Source: HXMU1420-13 sp024742815 (GTDB lineage Bacteria > Bacteroidota > Rhodothermia > Balneolales > Balneolaceae). From it: a DNA stretch of 64,000 bases. The notes under the pieces are model-generated. The model saw only the letters and a program-made list of their open reading frames with translations, searched no databases and was not told the DNA's origin. Positions 8,106 to 16,768 of the stretch are shown here, piece by piece. A program made the position numbers and the translations under genes. The stretch spans positions 1 to 64,000 of the forward strand of contig JANSXX010000009.1 in NCBI GenBank assembly GCA_024742815.1, in the 5' to 3' direction. Positions within the stretch are counted from its first letter, which is position 1. Every line of letters begins with the position of its first letter.

Positions 8106-9182
8106 CTAAATTCTGTGTTTGTTTTTAAGCTTAAATACGTAGGCCAGAATCTCTGCAACCACTCGGTACAGATCTTCCGGGATAAACTGATCTTCTTCGG
8201 CAGTGGCAAATAATGCCCGAGCTACCGGTTTGTTTTCTACAATAGGAATGTTGTACTCTCGAGCTAGTTCTTTAATTTTCAATGCTCGCAAACGCTGACC
8301 TTTTACCATTACAATTGGAGCATTATTTTGCTCTGGATCGTATTTGAGGGCAACCGCATAATGGGTAGGGTTGGTTACCACCACATCGCTGGCTAATACT
8401 GCGTGATCCATTCGCTTTTGCTGCACCAATTTCAGCCCGAATCTCTTTCGTTGGCCTTTAACATGTGGATCCCCTTCCATTTGCTTGAATTCATCCTTGA
8501 TCTCTTGCTTGGTCATTTTCATGTTTTTCATGAATTCATGCTTTTGATATACGGCGTCAGCAATGGAAAGAATGAGTAGTGCAGCCAACACTTTTACAAC
8601 GAAATTGAGAAGATGCCCTCCCATATCACCTAAACTCGATTGTATGGGAACTACAATAAAGCCCACATATTCGGAGACATCATTCTTAATAGAGTAATAA
8701 CCGATGATGCCAACGATTCCCAACTTGGCAAATCCTTTGATGAGCTCCACGAAGCCTTTCATCGAGACAATTTTTTTGGCTCCTTCAATCGGATTAATCT
8801 TTTGTCCTTTGAACTCCAGCGCTTTAACTGAAAACAAGCCTTTGGTTTGCGCTAAGTTTACCCCAAGGGTTACGATCAAAAGCATCGCAAGTAGAGGCAT
8901 TATCATTTGAAGACCAAAAAATAGTGCTGTGCGTAAATAGCTTTCAGCCTGACTTTGATCCTCGAATCCAAAGCCTGAGTTATAGAAAAAACTCTCGAAG
9001 ATATAGGAAAGACGATCGTACATCATGCCGCTCACGCCCATGAACATTAATAAAGCGGCGATCATCAGTACAACCGACGATACCTCTTTACTAATTGCAA
9101 CCTGTCCTTCCTCACGTGCTTTCTCTAAGCGGCGTGCGGTGGGTTCTTCGGTTTTTTCCTGATCTGAATTTTTATCTGCCAT
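8106..9182 (-). CDS. flhB: Flagellar export switch protein FlhB
   Basis: FlhB, 358 aa, normal length. It has a charged N-terminus (EKTEEPTARRLEKAREEGQ), four membrane helices (about residues 32-54, 88-112, 146-165 and 186-210) and a cytoplasmic domain with the conserved autocleavage motif NPTH at about 271-274, followed by the typical AVALKYD. In the family, cleavage between N and P switches export from hook to filament substrates. All key residues are present. It is the first gene of the minus-strand cluster and is divergent from flgF across a 423-nt regulatory gap. Confidence 0.97.
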   Translation of the reverse strand: MADKNSDQEKTEEPTARRLEKAREEGQVAISKEVSSVVLMIAALLMFMGVSGMMYDRLSYIFESFFYNSGFGFEDQSQAESYLRTALFFGLQMIMPLLAMLLIVTLGVNLAQTKGLFSVKALEFKGQKINPIEGAKKIVSMKGFVELIKGFAKLGIVGIIGYYSIKNDVSEYVGFIVVPIQSSLGDMGGHLLNFVVKVLAALLILSIADAVYQKHEFMKNMKMTKQEIKDEFKQMEGDPHVKGQRKRFGLKLVQQKRMDHAVLASDVVVTNPTHYAVALKYDPEQNNAPIVMVKGQRLRALKIKELAREYNIPIVENKPVARALFATAEEDQFIPEDLYRVVAEILAYVFKLKNKHRI

Positions 9183-9378
9183 GCACTGCCTATTTCAAAA
9201 ACAGTACCACAGAAATTATTTCAGCAACCTAATTTCTTTTATTTGCTCAAACGAAGGGATTACAGGCTGTTTATCCCATTTAAAAAGAAGTTGAGTGGAG
9301 AGAGCTGAGCGCGAGCTTGGAAAAAAATGACCTCCTTTTTTTCCCGCTTGTGGAAAAGTTTTCTTTCGGCTAATCGGA

Positions 9379-9407
9379 CGGTAAAGTGAAAACTTAAGCT
9401 TTTACCG
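9379..9407 (-). promoter_or_regulatory. Inverted repeat in the flhB leader
   Basis: CGGTAAA (9379-9385) pairs with TTTACCG (9401-9407) around a loop containing AAGCTT. Further short hairpins (GAGC/GCTC and GGCT/AGCC) lie at about 9430-9475. If the minus-strand sigma-28 promoter at 9552-9579 is used, these lie in a leader of about 360 nt before flhB. No open frame of note is seen in this gap (9183-9605). Confidence 0.35.
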
Positions 9408-9514
9408 AAAATTTTAATGATTTCTAAAAACGAGCTTTTTGGCTCATTAAAAGCCTTTTTTGAGCAGTTTGCTTTGCTGGTTTAAGAGTGATCCAAAAAG
9501 ATTTAAACATTTAG

Positions 9515-9530
9515 TGGCACAAAGTTTGAT
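9515..9530 (+). promoter_or_regulatory. Sigma-54-like promoter for the flgF-flgL operon
   Basis: TGGCAC-AAAGT-TTGAT matches the -24/-12 consensus TGGCAC-N5-TTGC, with a perfect -24 half and the invariant G of the -12 half; the following C is A here. The expected start is near 9541, giving a leader of about 65 nt to the flgF ATG. A sigma-54 activator with an intact GAFTGA loop is encoded at 20563-21990. Confidence 0.65.
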
Positions 9531-9551
9531 GATTTGAGCGTGAAGTGTCGC

Positions 9552-9579
9552 TTATCGGCAGCTTCGCTAAAACCTTAAA
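9552..9579 (-). promoter_or_regulatory. Sigma-28-like promoter pointing toward flhB
   Basis: On the minus strand TTTAAGG, then 20 nt from TAAG to CGATAA, with GCCGATAAGC as the -10. This is the closest match in the window to the enterobacterial TAAAGTTT-N11-GCCGATAA consensus, and its spacing equals that of the flagellin promoters. It lies downstream of, and opposite to, the sigma-54 promoter, so the two transcripts would run across each other. Confidence 0.6.
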
Positions 9580-9605
9580 TCTTTCACCACTTTTTTAATA
9601 ATCCC

Positions 9606-10346
9606 ATGCTAGATCGAATTTACATGCAGATGCAAGCCATGCAGGTTCTCCAGCGATCCCAGGATGTGACGGCTGATAACTTAGCCAACATCAACACCCC
9701 GGGATTTAAAGGGAATAAATTGTTTTACCGCATGGTTCGAGAGGAACTGAACGGTCAGGAGATTATGAAGAGTGTTCCAATGAGCCAGATTAATTTAGAT
9801 CAAGGGATTTTGGAACCAACAGGCAATGTATTCGATGTGGCGATTAATGGAAGTGGATTTTTTAAAGTAGAGCAGAACGACCAGGAATATTTAACAAGAG
9901 ATGGTCGTTTTTCGCTGAATTCGGATGGATTCCTGGTAAATAGTAATGGAGCAAAAGTTCAGGGAGAGTCAGGCCCCATCCAATTAGCCGATCTGTTTCA
10001 GAAAAATAACGAAACCGGCGGGCAGAATGTGCTGGAAATCTCAAAAGATGGCACACTGCTTATTAACGGAGAGTCGCAGGATAAACTGCAAATAGTGAAT
10101 GTGGATGACCCACAGCTGCTTACACGTCAAGGGAGCGCCTACTTTACCGTGAAAGATGAGATTGAGTTGAAAGAAGATGGCACCGGAATGGTGATGCAAG
10201 GCTATTTCGAAAAAGGCAATGTACAGCCACTTACCGAAATGGTAGATATGATGCGCACCATGCAAACATTCGAGTCGCAACAAAAAGCTATGAAAACGAC
10301 CGATGACATGCTCTCGCAGGTAACTTCAAGACTTGGTCGACTATAA
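9606..10346 (+). CDS. flgF: Flagellar proximal rod protein FlgF-type
   Basis: Flagellar rod/hook family protein, 246 aa. The N-terminal motif has ALFQ-like features, ending DNLANINTPGFKG at about residues 22-34. A middle beta domain contains DVAINGSGFFKVEQ and YLTRDGRFSLNSDGFLVN. The C-terminal heptad segment is NVQPLTEMVDMMRTMQTFES. FlgF forms part of the proximal rod crossing the periplasm. It is the first gene of the plus-strand operon, 27 nt before flgG. The order flgF-flgG and the length favour FlgF over FlgE or FlgG. Confidence 0.9.
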   Translation: MLDRIYMQMQAMQVLQRSQDVTADNLANINTPGFKGNKLFYRMVREELNGQEIMKSVPMSQINLDQGILEPTGNVFDVAINGSGFFKVEQNDQEYLTRDGRFSLNSDGFLVNSNGAKVQGESGPIQLADLFQKNNETGGQNVLEISKDGTLLINGESQDKLQIVNVDDPQLLTRQGSAYFTVKDEIELKEDGTGMVMQGYFEKGNVQPLTEMVDMMRTMQTFESQQKAMKTTDDMLSQVTSRLGRL

Positions 10347-10373
10347 TGAACTCGCAATCAAACACATATTATT

Positions 10374-11165
10374 ATGTTTAGAGCACTAAGTACAGCCGCA
10401 TTGGGCATGAGCGCCCAGCAACGTTCGGTTGATAATATCGCAAACAACCTGGCCAACGTTGGTACCACAGGATTTAAACGAAGTACCATCGCTTTTCAGG
10501 ATTTGTTCTACGAAAATATAGCTTCGTCCAAACAAGGGAGTTCATCAAGCAGAAGCTCAAGCGACGGACCTATGCTTCAAATCGGGCATGGATCCAGAGC
10601 GGTAGCAACCATCAGAAACTTCATGCAAGGTTCGGTTGCCGAAACCGGAAATGCCTTGGATTTAGCCATCAGTGGCGACGGTTTCTTTCAGGTAGAATTA
10701 CCGGATGGACAAACTGCCTACACACGCGATGGAAATTTCAGCCGAGATTCTTCCGGTTTGTTGGTTAATAATTCGGGCTTGCCATTAGCCGGTCAAATTG
10801 AAGTTCCCACTGATGCCTTAGCCGTAGAAATTGATCAGGACGGGACCGTTACAGCCTTATTAAGTGATAACTCTCAGGTTGATTTGGGGCAGATCGAACT
10901 CGCGAAATTTGCCAATAGAGGTGGGCTCGAAGCCATCGGAGACAACCTTTATGTAGAAACAGAATCCTCAGGGCTCGCCTTTTTTGGAACACCGGGTGAA
11001 GAAGGATTTGGCGTTGTTCGCCAAGGTTATTTGGAGCAATCCAATGTTGATATCGTAACCGAAATGGTTCGATTGATTGAAGCACAGCGCGCTTATGAAA
11101 CCAATTCTAAAATGGTACAAGCCGCAGAAGACATGATGCAAGTTACTAACTCCATAAAACGATAA
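10374..11165 (+). CDS. flgG: Flagellar distal rod protein FlgG
   Basis: FlgG, 263 aa, the usual length. It starts with the hallmark MFRALSTAALGMSAQQ and has NIANNLANVGTTGFKRS at about residues 23-39. The FlgG-specific core is LDLAISGDGFFQVELPDG followed by TAYTRDGNFS. The C-terminus GYLEQSNVDIVTEMVRLIEA matches the conserved rod C-terminal helix. It builds the distal rod through the P and L rings, whose genes (flgI, flgH) follow in the operon. flgA starts 5 nt after it. Confidence 0.96.
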   Translation: MFRALSTAALGMSAQQRSVDNIANNLANVGTTGFKRSTIAFQDLFYENIASSKQGSSSSRSSSDGPMLQIGHGSRAVATIRNFMQGSVAETGNALDLAISGDGFFQVELPDGQTAYTRDGNFSRDSSGLLVNNSGLPLAGQIEVPTDALAVEIDQDGTVTALLSDNSQVDLGQIELAKFANRGGLEAIGDNLYVETESSGLAFFGTPGEEGFGVVRQGYLEQSNVDIVTEMVRLIEAQRAYETNSKMVQAAEDMMQVTNSIKR

Positions 11166-11170
11166 TCCCA

Positions 11171-11875
11171 GTGATTTTTAACGCACTCATAGCACTCGTT
11201 TTTATGTTCGTGCCGACATCCACCGTAAATACGGCAGGTGACGATGCAACTAAAGAACGAATTCTGGAGCTGGCTGAGGCAACCATCAGCAAGCATCTGG
11301 ATGAGGAAGTAGTGCGTTTTGACGTAAAAGCACGTTGGATTCCGGGAAGTGTTTTGGCCTCGGAACCCAACGACGTGCTTTCCGTGTCGCTGAATGGAAG
11401 CATTCAAAAGTACACGCGCTTTACGGTGAATTACAGCACACGAGCAGGTACTCAATCGGCCGATATTCAACTGTTGGTAGAAACTCAACAACTGATTCCT
11501 GTTGCCCTTCGCCGCATCAAGAGTGGAGAGAATGTAAGCACGGCTGATTTTGAGCTTCAATGGACCCCGGTTGAATTGGGGAAAGATCGTTTTGTAGAAA
11601 ATCTTTATGAACTAAACGGGAAATCCATCCGAAGAACACTACTTGCCGGTCGACCGGTTCGGGCGCACGAAGTAAGCAGCCCGTTACTGGTAAAAGCAGG
11701 AGAGCCGGTATACATGCACTTTTCTGATGGAACCATTGCGCTAACACTGCAATGCGAATCGCGAAACAACGGCAGTGCGGGAGAGGAAATTCAGATTTAC
11801 TGCCAGGAAACACGGAAAAAATACACGACAAAAATTATAGCTGCCGGAGAAGTAAAATGGCTACGTACAAATTAA
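11171..11875 (+). CDS. flgA: P-ring assembly chaperone FlgA
   Basis: FlgA-type protein, 234 aa, with a GTG start. An N-terminal signal peptide (about residues 1-22) directs it to the periplasm. The C-terminal SAF-like domain is visible around QLIPVALRRIKSGENVSTADFEL and RTLLAGRPVRAHEVSSPLLV (about 100-180). The family helps assemble FlgI into the P ring. It overlaps flgH by 19 nt, indicating translational coupling. The N-terminal third is poorly conserved, as usual for FlgA. Confidence 0.88.
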   Translation: MIFNALIALVFMFVPTSTVNTAGDDATKERILELAEATISKHLDEEVVRFDVKARWIPGSVLASEPNDVLSVSLNGSIQKYTRFTVNYSTRAGTQSADIQLLVETQQLIPVALRRIKSGENVSTADFELQWTPVELGKDRFVENLYELNGKSIRRTLLAGRPVRAHEVSSPLLVKAGEPVYMHFSDGTIALTLQCESRNNGSAGEEIQIYCQETRKKYTTKIIAAGEVKWLRTN

Positions 11876-12486
11876 ACAAGAACCTTTACGGACTAACTAT
11901 ATTGGGTATACTATTACTATCGGGTGATGTACTCGCACAGTTTTCGCTATACAGCGATGTAAAAGCGAAGAGGGTGGGAGACATCATCACGGTAGTTTTA
12001 AAAGAAAATATGCAAGGGAGCTCAACCACCGATTCCAATGTAAAATCGAGTGTGAACGGACAAGCAAGCGGATCTTTATCCGGTAATTTTATGCCATTTG
12101 AGCCGGTATTTGGAAGTGGAGCCAGCGTGAATTACGACAACGATCAGAAAAATGTGGCAACTCAGCGCCAGCTGCTCGAGGGTTTCGTAAGTGTACAGAT
12201 TGTAGAAGTAACCGAGCGCGGCGATCTGATTGTAGAAGGAAAGCGCCAAACCGAAATCAATGGCGAAGTGCACGAAATGTCGATTTCCGGAACTGTTCGA
12301 CAAAATGATATCGACGGAAGGAATCAAGTGCTTTCATATCGCATCGCCAACGCACAAATCAGCTACCAAAAAATGGGCGGCATGAAAGACAACAAGCGCT
12401 CTAAAGGACTCATCAAAAAAGTAGTGTTTGGTAGCGTGGGAGCCATTTTAACCGCAGCAGCAGTATTAAAAAGCTTAGGCGACTAA
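11857..12486 (+). CDS. flgH: Flagellar L-ring protein FlgH (no lipobox)
   Basis: FlgH, 209 aa from the start chosen here. The ATG at 11857 is preferred because a GGAGA site lies 6-10 nt upstream and it places a signal peptide (about residues 10-28, ending VLAQF) at the N-terminus. An in-frame start 105 nt upstream would bury the signal. Family motifs include the KAKRVGDIITVVLKENMQGSS region, FVSVQIVEVTERGDLIVEG and GTVRQNDIDGRNQVLSYRIA. FlgH forms the outer-membrane L ring. Classical FlgH is a lipoprotein, but no cysteine follows the signal peptide here, so it would be cleaved by signal peptidase I and not lipid-anchored. Confidence 0.93.
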   Translation: MATYKLNKNLYGLTILGILLLSGDVLAQFSLYSDVKAKRVGDIITVVLKENMQGSSTTDSNVKSSVNGQASGSLSGNFMPFEPVFGSGASVNYDNDQKNVATQRQLLEGFVSVQIVEVTERGDLIVEGKRQTEINGEVHEMSISGTVRQNDIDGRNQVLSYRIANAQISYQKMGGMKDNKRSKGLIKKVVFGSVGAILTAAAVLKSLGD

Positions 12487-12500
12487 TCAGGATCAGAACC

Positions 12501-13634
12501 ATGAAAAGAACGTACATCTTTCGCTGTTTAGTTTTATTGATGATTGCAGTTGGCATGTTTTCGATGGATGCCCGAAGTCAATCCCGCCTTTCCGATCTGG
12601 TTGAAATCCAAAATACTGGAACCAAAGAATTGATTGGTTATGGATTGGTTACCGGTTTAGACAGAACAGGAGATCGATCATCAAGTAGCCGAGGCGCGGT
12701 TTTTACCATTCAATCGATTGCCAATATGCTTGAAAATTTTGGCATTACAGTTGACGCTGAACGCCTTAGAACCCGGAACGTAGCTGCAGTTATGGTAACG
12801 GCAAAATTGAGCCCTTATCACGCCCCGGGCAGCGAAATTGATATCACCGTTTCTTCTTTAGGTGATGCAAGTTCGTTACAAGGTGGAGTGTTGTTACAAA
12901 CACCCTTATTCGATCCATCTACCGAAGAAATGCATGCTAAAGCACAAGGATCACTAATTGTAGGTGGAATTACCGCCGAAGTACAAGGCGCTAGAGTAAG
13001 CCGAAATCAGACATTAACGGCTACTATTCCCGGTGGGGCGACTGTAGAAATGAATGAAGAATATGTATTAAACGCCGAAGAGCCTCTTGGATTAGTTCTT
13101 CGAGATCCAAGTTTTGCTAACGCAAGAAGCATTGTTGAAGTAATCAACGCAACTTTTGATGAAGAACTCGCCATGATGCAGCACCCCGGACTTGTAAAAG
13201 TAACCTGGCCGGATGCCTTCCAGGATCAAGGAGCGATGAATGTGTTCACAAGCATTATTCTGGAACAGGAAATTGAAGTTGAAACCATTGCAAGAGTGGT
13301 AATCAACGAGCGAACAGGTACCATTGTGGCCGGTGGCGATGTGATTATTGACGATGTAATGATCTCGCACGGTAGTATTCAAGTACGAACCCAAACTACT
13401 CCGCTTGTCAGTCAGCCACCAGCATTTAGTACAGGACAAACTATAGTTGCCAATCAGCAGGAAGCAGGAATTAGTGAGCAACCGGCGCAAACTATTGTAT
13501 TGGATCCACAGACTACGGTGCAACAATTGGCTGCATCCTTAAACGCCTTGGGACTGAGTCCTCGCGATATCATTGCCATTTTCCAGGCGCTAAACCGAGC
13601 CGGCGTGTTGCGTGGCAAACTCATTGTAATGTAG
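12501..13634 (+). CDS. flgI: Flagellar P-ring protein FlgI
   Basis: FlgI, 377 aa, typical length. A signal peptide (about residues 1-27, ending MDARSQ) precedes SRLSDLVEIQNTGTKELIGY and GLVTGLDRTGDRSSSS, then NVAAVMVTAKLSPYHAPGSE, all well-conserved FlgI blocks. The C-terminal region GLSPRDIIAIFQALNRAGVL is also typical. It forms the ring around the rod at the peptidoglycan layer. It sits 14 nt after flgH and 6 nt before flgJ. Confidence 0.97.
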   Translation: MKRTYIFRCLVLLMIAVGMFSMDARSQSRLSDLVEIQNTGTKELIGYGLVTGLDRTGDRSSSSRGAVFTIQSIANMLENFGITVDAERLRTRNVAAVMVTAKLSPYHAPGSEIDITVSSLGDASSLQGGVLLQTPLFDPSTEEMHAKAQGSLIVGGITAEVQGARVSRNQTLTATIPGGATVEMNEEYVLNAEEPLGLVLRDPSFANARSIVEVINATFDEELAMMQHPGLVKVTWPDAFQDQGAMNVFTSIILEQEIEVETIARVVINERTGTIVAGGDVIIDDVMISHGSIQVRTQTTPLVSQPPAFSTGQTIVANQQEAGISEQPAQTIVLDPQTTVQQLAASLNALGLSPRDIIAIFQALNRAGVLRGKLIVM

Positions 13635-13640
13635 AAGATT

Positions 13641-13973
13641 ATGAATATTGGAAATCAATTTTCGCTGGAGCAGTCCACATTATCTGAAGCACGAAAGCAG
13701 AAAAACGATCGTGAAAATGCTGCGGTACAGTTCGAAGAGATTTTTGCCAAACATCTGGTAAAAGAACTCACCAAAGATTCCTTCAAAATTGAAGGGGGAG
13801 TAATGGGCGGAGCCAACAAAATGTATCGGGAGTTTGTAACCGATGCCCTTGCCACCGAACTGGCAGCACAAAGAAAATTAGGAATGGCGGATCTGGTGAG
13901 CAGATACTGGAATCAGGATACCGTCGATCAATCACAAACAACAAGCTTAAGCAAAGAGGAAACCAATGAGTAA
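13641..13973 (+). CDS. flgJ: Rod-binding protein FlgJ, N-terminal domain only
   Basis: This 110-aa protein matches the rod-binding domain of FlgJ: AAVQFEEIFAKHLVKELTKD at about residues 27-46 and FVTDALATELAAQRKLGMAD at about 66-85. The peptidoglycan-hydrolase domain found in enterobacterial FlgJ is missing, as in many non-enteric bacteria, so a separate hydrolase must open the wall. It overlaps the next gene by 8 nt. Confidence 0.88.
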   Translation: MNIGNQFSLEQSTLSEARKQKNDRENAAVQFEEIFAKHLVKELTKDSFKIEGGVMGGANKMYREFVTDALATELAAQRKLGMADLVSRYWNQDTVDQSQTTSLSKEETNE

Positions 13974-14469
13974 CATGCCCAAAGAAATACAGGCTATTTC
14001 GGAAAAAGTGGAGTTATTGCACGAGAGTTCGAATCGAATGATCGACGTAATGGAACGCCAAATAGAAGCAATTATCTCGTCGAACACCACACAAATTGAA
14101 GAACTGGCAAATCTGCACTCTACACTTACTATTCGATATACCGAAAATGAGCAGGAATTTATTCAAGAGTTGAGCGCGATTCTGTCTACATCTACAGAGA
14201 AGAAAGGGCTAAAACTGATTGCACTTAAGGAATTGTTTCCTGCTTATACCAAACAAATTGAATACTGGCAGGCCATCCTTCACGAGAATGTAAACCGCCT
14301 ACAGCAGAAGCATCATCAAGTAGTGGAATTGCTTGAATTTGCGATGAATAATAATGCCAAAATGTTGGAAACCCTGTACAGCAAAAGTTCCGAAAAGAAC
14401 AAGCATTACAGTCCAACCGGCGCCACGCATTCCATGATGCCCGGAATGGCTCTTAACCAAAAAGCCTGA
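13966..14469 (+). CDS. flgN: FlgN-like export chaperone
   Basis: This 167-aa, mostly helical, soluble protein has heptad-like patterns over residues 1-125 and a Met/Gly-rich tail. Sequence identity to FlgN is not obvious. The call rests on size, helical character and position directly before flgK and flgL, the two FlgN clients, with an 8-nt overlap with flgJ and a 10-nt gap to flgK. Segments such as NLHSTLTIRYTENEQEF and GLKLIALKELFPAYTKQIEY fit the FlgN pattern. It could alternatively be an unrelated coiled-coil protein. Confidence 0.65.
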   Translation: MSNMPKEIQAISEKVELLHESSNRMIDVMERQIEAIISSNTTQIEELANLHSTLTIRYTENEQEFIQELSAILSTSTEKKGLKLIALKELFPAYTKQIEYWQAILHENVNRLQQKHHQVVELLEFAMNNNAKMLETLYSKSSEKNKHYSPTGATHSMMPGMALNQKA

Positions 14470-14479
14470 GCAGACCGCA

Positions 14480-15835
14480 ATGAAAACGCTGTTCGAAATA
14501 TCAAAAAGTGGACTTGCAAGCGCACAACGCTCACTTAGTGTAACCTCCAACAACATCGTAAATGCCGATACTCCGGGATATACTCGTCAGCGTGTAGATC
14601 GAACGCCTGTGAGTTATAATTCGGCTTTTGGGAATGTTGGCCTGGGAGTAAATATTTCGACAGCCAGCCGATTACGCAACGAGATGAACGATCAACTGAC
14701 GAATCAAAATCGGCAGGATCTTGGCTCGATGGCGTACAAGAATCAAGTGTTTGAACGATTGCAGGCGGCAATGACCACCGATTCAGGCGGGGATTTGGAT
14801 GTACGAATCAGCTCATTCTTCGACATGTTCAGTGATTTGGCCAACGACCCACAGGATATAAGCGTGCGCAACAGTTTATTAACTCAGGCACAGCAGCTTA
14901 CTTCAAAACTGAATAATCTGGATCAGCATTTAGTTGAAACCGGAGAGTTGATCGCTCAGACAACCACAACAACCATTGATGGCATAAACACCATACTTTC
15001 TGAGTTGTACGAGTTAAACGGAGCCATTGCCCAGAGCGCTTCGCTTGGTTCGCCTGATAGTTCCAGCCTTGATCTTCGGGTGCAGAAACTGGAAGAACTG
15101 TCAAAACTTGTGGATTTCACCCAAAAAACCAACGACAATGGCGTGGTTGAAATCAGAATTGGTGGCGTTCGTGTTTTGGATGATGAGAAAATTCTTCCCA
15201 TCAAAAGTGAATACAATCCCAACGAGCAGCAATTGAATTTACGTGTATCAGGTGGAACCATGCTGGAAGTAAACGGCGGTGAATTGGGCGCTCAGATTGA
15301 ATTGTATGAATCTGGAATACCGGACCTGAAAGCCAAATTGGATGTAATTGCCTCAACCATTGTAACCGAAGTAAACGCTCTTCATCAAAATGGATTTGGA
15401 TTGAATGATGCCACTTCGCGTGCTTTCTTTGATCCTTCCGGCACCACCGCAGGAAGTATTCAGGTTAATCAAAACTTGATTACAAACCCCACCAACATTG
15501 CAGCAAGTACGGTATTTGGTGAAGCCGGAAATGGAAATTTAGCTGCACAAATCAATGAATTAAGGGAAGGTGGAATCGTAAATGGTCGCAAACTCATTGA
15601 TTTCGCCATCGAAACTATTAGTGAACCGGGAGCTCAGATTTTCACACTCAGCTCACAAATCGAAACCAAAGAAGCTGAAATAGCCATGTTACAGGCACAG
15701 CAAGAGCGGCAAGCCGGAGTGAATATTGATGAAGAACTGGCCAATATGATTCAGTTTCAAAACTCCTACCAGGGAGCAGCGCGTGTGATGAGAACCGCCA
15801 CGGAATTGTACGACACCTTATTAAGCATAGTGTAA
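14480..15835 (+). CDS. flgK: Hook-filament junction protein FlgK (HAP1)
   Basis: FlgK, 451 aa, on the short side for the family. The N-terminal SGLASAQRSLSVTSNNIVNA and DTPGYTRQRVDRTP are diagnostic. The region ISSFFDMFSDLANDPQDISV is conserved FlgK, and the C-terminal helix (NIDEELANMIQFQNSYQGAA) forms the coiled coil with the N-terminus. It caps the hook and connects it with the filament through FlgL. It is placed 10 nt before flgL. Confidence 0.95.
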   Translation: MKTLFEISKSGLASAQRSLSVTSNNIVNADTPGYTRQRVDRTPVSYNSAFGNVGLGVNISTASRLRNEMNDQLTNQNRQDLGSMAYKNQVFERLQAAMTTDSGGDLDVRISSFFDMFSDLANDPQDISVRNSLLTQAQQLTSKLNNLDQHLVETGELIAQTTTTTIDGINTILSELYELNGAIAQSASLGSPDSSSLDLRVQKLEELSKLVDFTQKTNDNGVVEIRIGGVRVLDDEKILPIKSEYNPNEQQLNLRVSGGTMLEVNGGELGAQIELYESGIPDLKAKLDVIASTIVTEVNALHQNGFGLNDATSRAFFDPSGTTAGSIQVNQNLITNPTNIAASTVFGEAGNGNLAAQINELREGGIVNGRKLIDFAIETISEPGAQIFTLSSQIETKEAEIAMLQAQQERQAGVNIDEELANMIQFQNSYQGAARVMRTATELYDTLLSIV

Positions 15836-15845
15836 GGGAAGAATT

Positions 15846-16739
15846 ATGAGAGTAACGAATCGAATAGTATTTGACAACTTTATGCGGGATGTGAACCGCA
15901 ATCGAACACAAATGGCCGATATTCAATCGAGTCTTTCGAGTTCTAAAGCGGTGCGATTTCCCTCACAGGATCCGGTGTCTTTTCAGCGAAGCAGAGCTAT
16001 TGAAGAAGATATTCGCGAGTCAGAGCAATTCCAGAATAACATTAACAGCGGATTACGCCAAAGCAGATTGGCTCAGGATGCGCTGGACACCTCCATCGAC
16101 GATTTAATCGAAATTAAGCGAATTCTGGTGCAGTCGGCCTCGGATACCTATAGTGCCGAAGATCGAAATAACATGGCCGATCAGATTTCAGGCATTCGCG
16201 ATTCACTGATTGCTACGTTTAATCTCAGTTATGGAGATCGCTATTTATTTGCCGGTACAAACAGTGCCAACGAACCGTTCACTCTTGATGCCACCGCAAC
16301 CGGTGGAGTTGCCGACACCAGTAATGGAAATCCGCTTCAGGTGGCTGTCGACAATAACGTAAACATCGACATCAGCATTACCGGAACAGAAATTCGAAAC
16401 ACGGATGAAGGCGATTTCTTCGAAATCATCCAAAATATTGAAACTGCACTTAGGGCAGATGACGGCGAAGCGCTGAACAATTTAATCACCGCCGCCGACG
16501 AATTGATTGATCATACCACCGATGCCACTTCCCGATTAGGAAATAGCATTGCCCGCATGGAATACATGTATGAGCAGTACGAAAACACCAAAGTGACGCA
16601 GAAGGCGGAGATCAGCAAGTTGGTGGATACCGATTATGCACAAGCGATTTCTGATCTGCAGAAAAATCAAACGATTTACGAATCGGCTATGGCCGTACAC
16701 ACCAGAATGTTTAACAACTCATTGTTGAACTATATCTAA
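15846..16739 (+). CDS. flgL: Hook-filament junction protein FlgL (HAP3)
   Basis: FlgL, 297 aa, flagellin-fold. The N-terminus (MRVTNRIVFDNFMRDVNRNR) and VRFPSQDPVSFQRSRAI fit the family. The middle has GDRYLFAGTNSANEPF, a hallmark of FlgL, and the C-terminal helix QAISDLQKNQTIYESAMAVH is flagellin-like. It sits between FlgK and the filament. The downstream TPR gene follows after 29 nt, before a terminator at 18155, so this is the penultimate operon member. Confidence 0.93.
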   Translation: MRVTNRIVFDNFMRDVNRNRTQMADIQSSLSSSKAVRFPSQDPVSFQRSRAIEEDIRESEQFQNNINSGLRQSRLAQDALDTSIDDLIEIKRILVQSASDTYSAEDRNNMADQISGIRDSLIATFNLSYGDRYLFAGTNSANEPFTLDATATGGVADTSNGNPLQVAVDNNVNIDISITGTEIRNTDEGDFFEIIQNIETALRADDGEALNNLITAADELIDHTTDATSRLGNSIARMEYMYEQYENTKVTQKAEISKLVDTDYAQAISDLQKNQTIYESAMAVHTRMFNNSLLNYI

Positions 16740-16768
16740 CCAAGAACAAAACCAGAGAGGTTGTTGTA

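Noticed and set aside
5947..9182. Possible missing fliP/fliQ/fliR next to flhB and flhA
   Set aside because: No such frames on either strand; they must lie elsewhere, and gene order of this kind is not unusual.
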